Below, piece by piece: positions 1-14,500 of a stretch of 64,000 bases of DNA. Position 1 is the stretch's first letter. Every line of letters starts with the position of its first letter. Source of the DNA: Ecdyonurus torrentis. Its lineage: Eukaryota > Arthropoda > Insecta > Ephemeroptera > Heptageniidae. The translations under genes were made by a program, and so were the position numbers. The stretch lies in NCBI GenBank assembly GCA_949318235.1, contig OX439128.1:52103023-52167022 (forward strand), read 5' to 3'. Below the pieces are notes generated by a model. That model saw only the letters and a program-made list of their open reading frames with translations. It did no database searches and was not told where the DNA came from.

Positions 1-517
1 TTCAACATAGATTGGGATTTGTACTACCCACACACAAACATAGGTGTGTGTATATCTTGTGTTATATTTTACAGATTCCTTTAACATAATATTTTCTCTA
101 AAATACGGTCAAACAAACACATACAAGGCTTATGTAAAATACATAAACATCAAGACAGGGAATTAAACGAGATTTCCTAATAGGTTCGGACGCCTACAGC
201 TTTTTTACAAACATACGTGTGTGTATTATGTGAAGCTTGTTTTTACCGATCCTTTAATCACAACATTTTCACTTTTTACTATCTAAAAAACATATGAATG
301 CATTATGTATAATACAAAAACATGGCACCATGAAATAAAACAAGATTTCAAGATCGGTGGGGACCCTCACTGCTTGCTCACAAACATAGATGTGTGTATT
401 ATGCGATGCCTATTATAAATATTATTAAACATAATATTTTTACTTAATATTAGCTTAAATACATAATTATAGCTTATAAAAAATACAAAAACATCGCGCT
501 AGGATTCAAAACTAATT
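1..517 (+). repeat. Reference satellite unit made of three diverged ~172-bp subunits
   Basis: The unit is itself an old tandem triplication. The shared box ACAAACATAnrTGTGTGTAT starts at 34, 207 and 380, and again at 551 in the next unit, giving spacings of 173, 173 and 171 bp. Around it the subunits share other landmarks: AAAATACAwAAACAT before each junction, an AAACnAGATTTC-like start, and TTTAAnCAnAAnATTTT-like sequence after the box. Subunits within a unit are clearly diverged, whereas equivalent subunits of different units are nearly identical. The triplication therefore predates the amplification of the 517-bp unit. The ~172-bp length is close to one nucleosome repeat, as in several centromeric satellites of other organisms; that comparison is from general knowledge. 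Confidence 0.9.
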
Positions 518-1285
518 TTCAACATAGATTGGGATTTGTACTACCCACACACAAACATAGGTGTGTGTATATCTTGTGTTATATTTTACAGATTCCTTTA
601 ACATAATATTTTCTCTAAATTACGGTCAAAAAAACACATAAATTGCTTATGTAAAATACATAAACATCAAGACAGGGAATTAAACGAGATTTCCTAATAG
701 GTTCGGACGCCTACAGCTTTGTTACAAACATACGTATGTGTATTATGTGAAGCTTGTTTTTACCGATCGTTTAATCACAAAATTTTCACTTTTTACGATC
801 TAAAAAACATATGAATGGATTAAGTAAAATACAAAAACATTGCGCCATGAAATAAAACAAGATTTCAAGATCGGTGGGGACCCTCACTGCTTGCTCACAA
901 ACATAGATGTGTGTATTATGCAATTCCTATTTTAAATATTCTTTTAACATAATATTTTTTCTTAATATTATCTTAAATACATAATTATGGCTTATGAAAA
1001 ATACAAAAACATCGCGCTAGGATTCAAAACTAATTTTCAACATAGATTGGGATTTGTACTACCCACACACAAACATAGGTGTGTGTATATCTTGTGTTAT
1101 ATTTTACAGATTCCTTTAACATAATATTTTCTCTAAAATACGGTCAAACAAACACATACAAGGCTTATGTAAAATACATAAACATCAAGACAGGGAATTA
1201 AACGAGATTTCCTAATAGGTTCGGACGCCTACAGCTTTTTTACAAACATACGTGTGTGTATTATGTGAAGCTTGTTTTTACCGAT
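1..1285 (+). repeat. Satellite block duplicated at 7,764-9,048
   Basis: Rare variants link this block to one 7,763 bp downstream (15 units): GTATAATAC (307 and 8,070), TACGTATGTG in the second unit (731 and about 8,494), and ATTTTTTCTTAATA (near 953 and 8,716). The match is lost near 1,285, where CCTTTAATCACAACA is replaced by CGTTTAATCACAAAA. It is an array-internal segmental duplication. Confidence 0.8.
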
Positions 1286-4240
1286 CCTTTAATCACAACA
1301 TTTTCACTTTTTACTATCTAAAAAACATATGAATGCATTATGTAAAATACAAAAACATGGCACCATGAAATAAAACAAGATTTCAAGATCGGTGGGGACC
1401 CTCACTGTTTGCTCACAAACATAGATGTGTGTATTATGCGATGCCTATTATAAATATTATTAAACATAATATTTTTACTTAATATTAGCTTAAATACATA
1501 ATTATGGCTTATAAAAAATACAAAAACATCGCGCTAGGATTCAAAACTAATTTTCAACATAGATTGGGATTTGTACTACCCACACACAAACATAGGTGTG
1601 TGTATATCTTGTGTTATATTTTACAGATTCCTTTAACATAATAATTTCTCTAAATTACGGTCAAAAAAACACATAAATTGCTTATGTAAAATACATAAAC
1701 ATCAAGACAGGGAATTAAACGAGATTTCCTAATAGGTTCGGACGCCTACAGCTTTGTTACAAACATACGTGTGTGTATTATGTGAAGCTTGTTTTTACCG
1801 ATCGTTTAATCACAAAATTTTCACTTTTTACGATCTAAAAAACATATGAATGGATTAAGTAAAATACAAAAACATTGCGCCATGAAATAAAACAAGATTT
1901 CAAGATCGGTGGGGACCCTCACTGCTTGCTCACAAACATAGATGTGTGTATTATGCAATTCCTATTTTAAATATTCTTTTAACATAATATTTTTACTTAA
2001 TATTATCTTAAATACATAATTATGGCTTATGAAAAATACAAAAACATCGCGCTAGGATTCAAAACTAATTTTCAACATAGATTGGGATTTGTACTACCCA
2101 CACACAAACATAGGTGTGTGTATATCTTGTGTTATATTTTACAGATTCCTTTAACATAATATTTTCTCTAAAATACGGTCAAACAAACACATACAAGGCT
2201 TATGTAAAATACATAAACATCAAGACAGGGAATTAAACGAGATTTCCTAATAGGTTCGGACGCCTACAGCTTTTTTACAAACATACGTGTGTGTATTATG
2301 TGAAGCTTGTTTTTACCGATCCTTTAATCACAACATTTTTACTTTTTACTATCTAAAAAACATATGAATTCATTATGTAAAATACAAAAACATGGCACCA
2401 TGAAATAAAACAAGATTTCAAGATCGGTGGGGACCCTCACTGCTTGCTCACAAACATAGATGTGTGTATTATGCGATGCCTATTATAAATATTATTAAAC
2501 ATAATATTTTTACTTAATATTAGCTTAAATACATAATTATGGCTTATAAAAAATACAAAAACATCGCGCTAGGATTCAAAACTAATTTTCAACATAGATT
2601 GGGATTTGTACTACCCACACACAAACATAGGTGTGTGTATATCTTGTGTTATATTTTACAGATTCCTTTAACATAATATTTTCTCTAAATTACGGTCAAA
2701 AAAACACATAAATTGCTTATGTAAAATACATAAACATCAAGACAGGGAATTAAACGAGATTTCCTAATAGGTTCGGACGCCTACAGCTTTGTTACAAACA
2801 TACGTGTGTGTATTATGTGAAGCTTGTTTTTACCGATCGTTTAATCACAAAATTTTCACTTTTTACGATCTAAAAAACATATGAATGGATTAAGTAAAAT
2901 ACAAAAACATTGCGCCATGAAATAAAACAAGATTTCAAGATCGGTGGGGACCCTCACTGCTTGCTCACAAACATAGATGTGTGTATTATGCAATTCCTAT
3001 TTTAAATATTCTTTTAACATAATATTTTTACTTAATATTATCTTAAATACATAATTATGGCTTATGAAAAATACAAAAACATCGCGCTAGGATTCAAAAC
3101 TAATTTTCAACATAGATTGGGATTTGTACTACCCACACACAAACATAGGTGTGTGTATATCTTGTGTTATATTTTACAGATTCCTTTAACATAATATTTT
3201 CTCTAAAATACGGTCAAACAAACACATACAAGGCTTATGTAAACTACATAAACATCAAGACAGGGAATTAAACGAGATTTCCTAATAGGTTCGGACGCCT
3301 ACAGCTTTCTTACAAACATACGTGTGTGTATTATGTGAAGCTTGTTTTTACCGATCGTTTAATCACAAAATTTTTACTTTTTACGATTTTAAAAACATAT
3401 GAATGGATTAAGTAAAATACAAAAACATTGCGCCATGAAATAAAACAAGATTTCAAGATCGGTAAGGACCCTCACTGTTTGCTCACAAACATAGATGTGT
3501 GTATTATGCAATGCCTATTTTAAATATTCTTTAAACATAATATTTTTACTTTATATTGTCTTAAATACATAATTATGGCTTATGAAAAATACAAAAACAT
3601 CGCGCTAGGATTCAAAACTAATTTTCAACATAGATTGGGATTTGTACTACCCACACACAAACATAGGTGTGTGTATATCTTGTGTTATATTTTACAGATT
3701 CCTTTAACATAATATTTTCTCTAAATTACGGTCAAAAAAACACATAAATTGCTTATGTAAAATACATAAACATCAAGACAGGGAATTAAACGAGATTTCC
3801 TAATAGGTTCGGACGCCTACAGCTTTCTTACAAACATACGTGTGTGTATTATGTGAAGCTTGTTTTTACCGATCGTTTAATCACAAAATTTTTACTTTTT
3901 ACGATCTAAAAAACATATGAATGCATTAAGTAAAATACAAAAACATTGCGCCATGAAATAAAACAAGATTTCAAGATCGGTAAGGACCCTCACTGTTTGC
4001 TCACAAACATAGATGTGTGTATTATGCAATGCCTATTTTAAATATTCTTTAAACATAATATTTTTACTTAATATTATCTTAAATACATAATTATGGCTTA
4101 TGAAAAATACAAAAACATCGCGCTAGGATTCAAAACTAATTTTCAACATAGATTGGGATTTGTACTACCCACACACAAACATAGGTGTGTGTATATCTTG
4201 TGTTATATTTTACAGATTCCTTTAACATAATATTTTCTCT
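1170..4240 (+). repeat. Satellite block duplicated at about 11,521-14,590
   Basis: Rare variants recur at an offset of 10,351 bp (20 units): AACATAATAATTTC (about 1,636 and 11,987), GAATTCATTATG (2,366 and 12,717) and TAAACTACATAA (near 3,240 and 13,591). The block covers about six units. Its ends are approximate because neighbouring units are so similar. Confidence 0.75.
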
Positions 4241-5780
4241 AAAATACGGTCAAACAAACACATACAAGGCTTATGTAAACTACATAAACATCAAGACAGG
4301 GAATTAAACGAGATTTCCTAATAGGTTCGGACGCCTACAGCTTTCTTACAAACATACGTGTGTGTATTATGTGAAGCTTGTTTTTACCGATCGTTTAATC
4401 ACAAAATTTTCACTTTTTACGATTTTAAAAACATATGAATGGATTAAGTAAAATACAAAAACATTGCGCCATGAAATAAAACAAGATTTCAAGATCGGTA
4501 AGGACCCTCACTGTTTGCTCACAAACATAGATGTGTGTATTATGCAATGCCTATTTTAAATATTCTTTAAACATAATATTTTTACTTTATATTGTCTTAA
4601 ATACATAATTATGGCTTATGAAAAATACAAAAACATCGCGCTAGGATTCAAAACTAATTTTCAACATAGATTGGGATTTGTACTACCCACACACAAACAT
4701 AGGTGTGTGTATATCTTGTGTTATATTTTACAGATTCCTTTAACATAATATTTTCTCTAAATTACGGTCAAAAAAACACATAAATTGCTTATGTAAAATA
4801 CATAAACATCAAGACAGGGAATTAAACGAGATTTCCTAATAGGTTCGGACGCCTACAGCTTTCTTACAAACATACGTGTGTGTATTATGTGAAGCTTGTT
4901 TTTACCGATCGTTTAATCACAAAATTTTTACTTTTTACGATCTAAAAAACATATGAATGCATTAAGTAAAATACAAAAACATTGCGCCATGAAATAAAAC
5001 AAGATTTCAAGATCGGTAAGGACCCTCACTGTTTGCTCACAAACATAGATGTGTGTATTATGCAATGCCTATTTTAAATATTCTTTAAACATAATATTTT
5101 TACTTAATATTATCTTAAATACATAATTATGGCTTATGAAAAATACAAAAACATCGCGCTAGGATTCAAAACTAATTTTCAACATAGATTGGGATTTGTA
5201 CTACCCACACACAAACATAGGTGTGTGTATATCTTGTGTTATATTTTACAGATTCCTTTAACATAATATTTTCTCTAAAATACGGTCAAACAAACACATA
5301 AAAGGCTTATGTAAAATACATAAACATCAAGACAGGGAATTAAACGAGATTTCCTAATAGGTTCGGACGCCTACAGCTTTCTTACAAACATACGTGTGTG
5401 TATTAGTGAAGCTTTTTTTTTTCAATAGTTTAATCCCAAAATTTTCACTTTTTACTATCTAAAAAACATATGAATGCATTATGTAAAATACAAAAACATT
5501 GTGCCATGAAATAAAACAAGATTTCAAGATCGGTGGGGACCCTCACTGCTTGCTCACAAACATAGATGTGTGTATTATGCGATGCCTATTATAAATATTA
5601 TTAAACATAATATTTTTACTTAATATTAGCTTAAATACATAATTATGGCTTATAAAAAATACAAAAACATCGCGCTAGGATTCAAAACTAATTTTCAACA
5701 TAGATTGGGATTTGTACTACCCACACACAAACATAGGTGTGTGTATATCTTGTGTTATATTTTACAGATTCCTTTAACAT
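4200..5780 (+). repeat. Satellite block duplicated at about 6,270-7,850
   Basis: An offset of 2,070 bp (four units) joins these blocks. Shared rare variants are TAAACTACATAA (4,276 and 6,346) and TATTAGTGAAGC followed by a T-run and TTCAATAGTTTAATCCC (5,401 and 7,471). The match is lost where the two trimer types differ (AAATTACGG at about 5,790 against AAAATACGG at about 7,860). Confidence 0.7.
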
Positions 5781-8700
5781 AATATTTTCTCTAAATTACG
5801 GTCAAAAAAACACATAAATTGCTTATGTAAAATACATAAACATCAAGACAGGGAATTAAACGAGATTTCCTAATAGGTTCGGACGCCTACAGCTTTGTTA
5901 CAAACATACGTGTGTGTATTATGTGAAGCTTGTTTTTACCGATCGTTTAATCACAAAATTTTCACTTTTTACGATCTAAAAAACATATGAATGGATTAAG
6001 TAAAATACAAAAACATTGCGCCATGAAATAAAACAAGATTTCAAGATCGGTGGGGACCCTCACTGCTTGCTCACAAACATAGATGTGTGTATTATGCAAT
6101 TCCTATTTTAAATATTCTTTTAACATAATATTTTTACTTAATATTATCTTAAATACATAATTATGGCTTATGAAAAATACAAAAACATCGCGCTAGGATT
6201 CAAAACTAATTTTCAACATAGATTGGGATTTGTACTACCCACACACAAACATAGGTGTGTGTATATCTTGTGTTATATTTTACAGATTCCTTTAACATAA
6301 TATTTTCTCTAAAATACGGTCAAACAAACACATACAAGGCTTATGTAAACTACATAAACATCAAGACAGGGAATTAAACGAGATTTCCTAATAGGTTCGG
6401 ACGCCTACAGCTTTCTTACAAACATACGTGTGTGTATTATGTGAAGCTTGTTTTTACCGATCGTTTAATCACAAAATTTTCACTTTTTACGATTTTAAAA
6501 ACATATGAATGGATTAAGTAAAATACAAAAACATTGCGCCATGAAATAAAACAAGATTTCAAGATCGGTAAGGACCCTCACTGTTTGCTCACAAACATAG
6601 ATGTGTGTATTATGCAATGCCTATTTTAAATATTCTTTAAACATAATATTTTTACTTTATATTGTCTTAAATACATAATTATGGCTTATGAAAAATACAA
6701 AAACATCGCGCTAGGATTCAAAACTAATTTTCAACATAGATTGGGATTTGTACTACCCACACACAAACATAGGTGTGTGTATATCTTGTGTTATATTTTA
6801 CAGATTCCTTTAACATAATATTTTCTCTAAATTACGGTCAAAAAAACACATAAATTGCTTATGTAAAATACATAAACATCAAGACAGGGAATTAAACGAG
6901 ATTTCCTAATAGGTTCGGACGCCTACAGCTTTCTTACAAACATACGTGTGTGTATTATGTGAAGCTTGTTTTTACCGATCGTTTAATCACAAAATTTTTA
7001 CTTTTTACGATCTAAAAAACATATGAATGCATTAAGTAAAATACAAAAACATTGCGCCATGAAATAAAACAAGATTTCAAGATCGGTAAGGACCCTCACT
7101 GTTTGCTCACAAACATAGATGTGTGTATTATGCAATGCCTATTTAAAATATTCTTTAAACATAATATTTTTACTTAATATTATCTTAAATACATAATTAT
7201 GGCTTATGAAAAATACAAAAACATCGCGCTAGGATTCAAAACTAATTTTCAACATAGATTGGGATTTGTACTACCCACACACAAACATAGGTGTGTGTAT
7301 ATCTTGTGTTATATTTTACAGATTCCTTTAACATAATATTTTCTCTAAAATACGGTCAAACAAACACATAAAAGGCTTATGTAAAATACATAAACATCAA
7401 GACAGGGAATTAAACGAGATTTCCTAATAGGTTCGGACGCCTACAGCTTTCTTACAAACATACGTGTGTGTATTAGTGAAGCTTTTTTTTTTCAATAGTT
7501 TAATCCCAAAATTTTCACTTTTTACTATCTAAAAAACATATGAATGCATTATGTAAAATACAAAAACATTGTGCCATGAAATAAAACAAGATTTCAAGAT
7601 CAGTGGGGACCCTCACTGCTTGCTCACAAACATAGATGTGTGTATTATGCGATGCCTATTATAAATATTATTAAACATAATATTTTTACTTAATATTAGC
7701 TTAAATACATAATTATGGCTTATAAAAAATACAAAAACATCGCGCTAGGATTCAAAACTAATTTTCAACATAGATTGGGATTTGTACTACCCACACACAA
7801 ACATAGGTGTGTGTATATCTTGTGTTATATTTTACAGATTCCTTTAACATAATATTTTCTCTAAAATACGGTCAAACAAACACATACAAGGCTTATGTAA
7901 AATACATAAACATCAAGACAGGGAATTAAACGAGATTTCCTAATAGGTTCGGACGCCTACAGCTTTTTTACAAACATACGTGTGTGTATTATGTGAAGCT
8001 TGTTTTTACCGATCCTTTAATCACAACATTTTCACTTTTTACTATCTAAAAAACATATGAATGCATTATGTATAATACAAAAACATGGCACCATGAAATA
8101 AAACAAGATTTCAAGATCGGTGGGGACCCTCACTGCTTGCTCACAAACATAGATGTGTGTATTATGCGATGCCTATTATAAATATTATTAAACATAATAT
8201 TTTTACTTAATATTAGCTTAAATACATAATTATAGCTTATAAAAAATACAAAAACATCGCGCTAGGATTCAAAACTAATTTTCAACATAGATTGGGATTT
8301 GTACTACCCACACACAAACATAGGTGTGTGTATATCTTGTGTTATATTTTACAGATTCCTTTAACATAATATTTTCTCTAAATTACGGTCAAAAAAACAC
8401 ATAAATTGCTTATGTAAAATACATAAACATCAAGACAGGGAATTAAACGAGATTTCCTAATAGGTTCGGACGCCTACAGCTTTGTTACAAACATACGTAT
8501 GTGTATTATGTGAAGCTTGTTTTTACCGATCGTTTAATCACAAAATTTTCACTTTTTACGATCTAAAAAACATATGAATGGATTAAGTAAAATACAAAAA
8601 CATTGCGCCATGAAATAAAACAAGATTTCAAGATCGGTGGGGACCCTCACTGCTTGCTCACAAACATAGATGTGTGTATTATGCAATTCCTATTTTAAAT

Positions 8701-9049
8701 ATTCTTTTAACATAATATTTTTTCTTAATATTATCTTAAATACATAATTATGGCTTATGAAAAATACAAAAACATCGCGCTAGGATTCAAAACTAATTTT
8801 CAACATAGATTGGGATTTGTACTACCCACACACAAACATAGGTGTGTGTATATCTTGTGTTATATTTTACAGATTCCTTTAACATAATATTTTCTCTAAA
8901 ATACGGTCAAACAAACACATACAAGGCTTATGTAAAATACATAAACACCAAGACAGGGAATTAAACGAGATTTCCTAATAGGTTCGGACGCCTACAGCTT
9001 TTTTACAAACATACGTGTGTGTATTATGTGAAGCTTGTTTTTACCGATC

Positions 9050-11580
9050 GTTTAATCACAAAATTTTCACTTTTTACGATCTAAAAAACATATGAATGGA
9101 TTAAGTAAAATACAAAAACGTTGCGCCATGAAATAAAACAAGATTTCAAGATCGGTAAGGACCCTCACTGTTTGCTCACAAACATAGATGTGTGTATTAT
9201 GCAATGCCTATTTTAAATATTCTTTAAACATAATATTTTTACTTAATATTGTCTTAAATACATAATTATGGCTTATGAAAAATACAAAAACATCGCGCTA
9301 GGATTCAAAACTAATTTTCAACATAGATTGGGATTTGTACTACCCACACACAAACATAGGTGTGTGTATATCTTGTGTTATATTTTACAGATTCCTTTAA
9401 CATAATATTTTCTCTAAATTACGGTCAAAAAAACACATAAATTGCTTATGTAAAATACATAAACATCAAGACAGGGAATTAAACGAGATTTCCTAATAGG
9501 TTCGGACGCCTACAGCTTTCTTACAAACATACGTGTGTGTATTATGTGAAGCTTGTTTTTACCGATCGTTTAATCACAAAATTTTTACTTTTTACGATCT
9601 AAAAAACATATGAATGCATTAAGTAAAATACAAAAACATTGCGCCATGAAATAAAACAAGATTTCAAGATCGGTAAGGACCCTCACTGTTTGCTCACAAA
9701 CATAGATGTGTGTATTATGCAATGCCTATTTTAAATATTCTTTAAACATAATATTTTTACTTAATATTATCTTAAATACATAATTATGGCTTATGAAAAA
9801 TACAAAAACATCGCGCTAGGATTCAAAACTAATTTTCAACATAGATTGGGATTTGTACTACCCACACACAAACATAGGTGTGTGTATATCTTGTGTTATA
9901 TTTTACAGATTCCTTTAACATAATATTTTCTCTAAAATACGGTCAAACAAACACATAAAAGGCTTATGTAAAATACATAAACATCAAGACAGGGAATTAA
10001 ACGAGATTTCCTAATAGGTTCGGACGCCTACAGCTTTCTTACAAACATACGTGTGTGTATTAAGTGAAGCTTTTTTTTTTCAATAGTTTATTCCCAAAAT
10101 TTTCACTTTTTACTATCTAAAAAACATATGAATGCATTATGTAAAATACAAAAACATTGTGCCATGAAATAAAACGAGATTTCAAGATCGGTGGGGACCC
10201 TCACTGCTTGCTCACAAACATAGATGTGTGTATTATGTGATGCCTATTATAAATATTATTAAACATAATATTTTTACTTAATATTAGCTTAAATACATAA
10301 TTATGGCTTATAAAAAATACAAAAACATCGCGCTAGGATTCAAAACTAATTTTCAACATAGATTGGGATTTGTACTACCCACACACAAACATAGGTGTGT
10401 GTATATCTTGTGTTATATTTTACAGATTCCTTTAACATAATATTTTCTCTAAAATACGGTCAAACAAACACATACAAGGCTTATGTAAAATACATAAACA
10501 TCAAGACAGGGAATTAAACGAGATTTCCTAATAGGTTCGGACGCCTACAGCTTTTTTACAAACATACGTGTGTGTATTATGTGAAGCTTGTTTTTACCGA
10601 TCCTTTAATCACAACATTTTCACTTTTAACTATCTAAAAAACATATGAATGCATTATGTAAAATACAAAAACATGGCACCATCAAATAAAACAAGATTTC
10701 AAGATCGGTGGGGACCCTCACTGCTTGCTCACAAACATAGATGTGTGTATTATGCGATGCCTATTATAAATATTATTAAACATAATATTTTTACTTAATA
10801 TTAGCTTAAATACATAATTATGGCTTATAAAAAATACAAAAACATCGCGCTAGGATTCAAAACTAATTTTCAACATAGATTGGGATTTGTACTACCCACA
10901 CACAAACATAGGTGTGTGTATATCTTGTGTTATATTTTACAGATTCCTTTAACATAATATTTTCTCTAAATTACGGTCAAAAAAACACATAAATTGCTTA
11001 TGTAAAATACATAAACATCAAGACAGGGAATTAAACGAGATTTCCTAATAGGTTCGGACGCCTACAGCTTTCTTACAAACATACGTGTGTGTATTATGTG
11101 AAGCTTGTTTTTACCGATCGTTTAATCACAAAATTTTTACTTTTTACGATCTAAAAAACATATGAATGCATTAAGTAAAATACAAAAACATTGCGCCATG
11201 AAATAAAACAAGATTTCAAGATCGGTAAGGACCCTCACTGTTTGCTCACAAACATAGATGTGTGTATTATGCAATGCCTATTTTAAATATTCTTTAAACA
11301 TAATATTTTTACTTAATATTATCTTAAATACATAATTATGGCTTATGAAAAATACAAAAACATCGCGCTAGGATTCAAAACTAATTTTCAACATAGATTG
11401 GGATTTGTACTACCCACACACAAACATAGGTGTGTGTATATCTTGTGTTATATTTTACAGATTCCTTTAACATAATATTTTCTCTAAAATACGGTCAAAC
11501 AAACACATAAAAGGCTTATGTAAAATACATAAACATCAAGACAGGGAATTAAACGAGATTTCCTAATAGGTTCGGACGCC
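9050..11580 (+). repeat. Satellite block duplicated at about 13,708-16,240
   Basis: An offset of 4,658 bp (nine units) is supported by CACCATCAAATAAAAC (about 10,677 and 15,335), CTTTTAACTATC (10,624 and 15,282) and AAAACGAGATTTC with ATTATGTGATGCC (about 10,172 and 14,830). The block ends where GCTTTTTTAC is replaced by GCTTTCTTAC. Confidence 0.7.
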
Positions 11581-14500
11581 TACAGCTTTTTTACAAACAT
11601 ACGTGTGTGTATTATGTGAAGCTTGTTTTTACCGATCCTTTAATCACAACATTTTCACTTTTTACTATCTAAAAAACATATGAATGCATTATGTAAAATA
11701 CAAAAACATGGCACCATGAAATAAAACAAGATTTCAAGATCGGTGGGGACCCTCACTGTTTGCTCACAAACATAGATGTGTGTATTATGCGATGCCTATT
11801 ATAAATATTATTAAACATAATATTTTTACTTAATATTAGCTTAAATACATAATTATGGCTTATAAAAAATACAAAAACATCGCGCTAGGATTCAAAACTA
11901 ATTTTCAACATAGATTGGGATTTGTACTACCCACACACAAACATAGGTGTGTGTATATCTTGTGTTATATTTTACAGATTCCTTTAACATAATAATTTCT
12001 CTAAATTACGGTCAAAAAAACACATAAATTGCTTATGTAAAATACATAAACATCAAGACAGGGAATTAAACGAGATTTCCTAATAGGTTCGGACGCCTAC
12101 AGCTTTGTTACAAACATACGTGTGTGTATTATGTGAAGCTTGTTTTTACCGATCGTTTAATCACAAAATTTTCACTTTTTACGATCTAAAAAACATATGA
12201 ATGGATTAAGTAAAATACAAAAACATTGCGCCATTAAATAAAACAAGATTTCAAGATCGGTGGGGACCCTCACTGCTTGCTCACAAACATAGATGTGTGT
12301 ATTATGCAATTCCTATTTTAAATATTCTTTTAACATAATATTTTTACTTAATATTATCTTAAATACATAATTATGGCTTATGAAAAATACAAAAACATCG
12401 CGCTAGGATTCAAAACTAATTTTCAACATAGATTGGGATTTGTACTACCCACACACAAACATAGGTGTGTGTATATCTTGTGTTATATTTTACAGATTCC
12501 TTTAACATAATATTTTCTCTAAAATACGGTCAAACAAACACATACAAGGCTTATGTAAAATACATAAACATCAAGACAGGGAATTAAACGAGATTTCCTA
12601 ATAGGTTCGGACGCCTACAGCTTTTTTACAAACATACGTGTGTGTATTATGTGAAGCTTGTTTTTACCGATCCTTTAATCACAACATTTTTACTTTTTAC
12701 TATCTAAAAAACATATGAATTCATTATGTAAAATACAAAAACATGGCACCATGAAATAAAACAAGATTTCAAGATCGGTGGGGACCCTCACTGCTTGCTC
12801 ACAAACATAGATGTGTGTATTATGCGATGCCTATTATAAATATTATTAAACATAATATTTTTACTTAATATTAGCTTAAATACATAATTATGGCTTATAA
12901 AAAATACAAAAACATCGCGCTAGGATTCAAAACTAATTTTCAACATAGATTGGGATTTGTACTACCCACACACAAACATAGGTGTGTGTATATCTTGTGT
13001 TATATTTTACAGATTCCTTTAACATAATATTTTCTCTAAATTACGGTCAAAAAAACACATAAATTGCTTATGTAAAATACATAAACATCAAGACAGGGAA
13101 TTAAACGAGATTTCCTAATAGGTTCGGACGCCTACAGCTTTGTTACAAACATACGTGTGTGTATTATGTGAAGCTTGTTTTTACCGATCGTTTAATCACA
13201 AAATTTTCACTTTTTACGATCTAAAAAACATATGAATGGATTAAGTAAAATACAAAAACATTGCGCCATGAAATAAAACAAGATTTCAAGATCGGTGGGG
13301 ACCCTCACTGCTTGCTCACAAACATAGATGTGTGTATTATGCAATTCCTATTTTAAATATTCTTTTAACATAATATTTTTACTTAATATTATCTTAAATA
13401 CATAATTATGGCTTATGAAAAATACAAAAACATCGCGCTAGGATTCAAAACTAATTTTCAACATAGATTGGGATTTGTACTACCCACACACAAACATAGG
13501 TGTGTGTATATCTTGTGTTATATTTTACAGATTCCTTTAACATAATATTTTCTCTAAAATACGGTCAAACAAACACATACAAGGCTTATGTAAACTACAT
13601 AAACATCAAGACAGGGAATTAAACGAGATTTCCTAATAGGTTCGGACGCCTACAGCTTTCTTACAAACATACGTGTGTGTATTATGTGAAGCTTGTTTTT
13701 ACCGATCGTTTAATCACAAAATTTTCACTTTTTACGATTTTAAAAACATATGAATGGATTAAGTAAAATACAAAAACATTGCGCCATGAAATAAAACAAG
13801 ATTTCAAGATCGGTAAGGACCCTCACTGTTTGCTCACAAACATAGATGTGTGTATTATGCAATGCCTATTTTAAATATTCTTTAAACATAATATTTTTAC
13901 TTTATATTGTCTTAAATACATAATTATGGCTTATGAAAAATACAAAAACATCGCGCTAGGATTCAAAACTAATTTTCAACATAGATTGGGATTTGTACTA
14001 CCCACACACAAACATAGGTGTGTGTATATCTTGTGTTATATTTTACAGATTCCTTTAACATAATATTTTCTCTAAATTACGGTCAAAAAAACACATAAAT
14101 TGCTTATGTAAAATACATAAACATCAAGACAGGGAATTAAACGAGATTTCCTAATAGGTTCGGACGCCTACAGCTTTCTTACAAACATACGTGTGTGTAT
14201 TATGTGAAGCTTGTTTTTACCGATCGTTTAATCACAAAATTTTTACTTTTTACGATCTAAAAAACATATGAATGCATTAAGTAAAATACAAAAACATTGC
14301 GCCATGAAATAAAACAAGATTTCAAGATCGGTAAGGACCCTCACTGTTTGCTCACAAACATAGATGTGTGTATTATGCAATGCCTATTTTAAATATTCTT
14401 TAAACATAATATTTTTACTTAATATTATCTTAAATACATAATTATGGCTTATGAAAAATACAAAAACATCGCGCTAGGATTCAAAACTAATTTTCAACAT

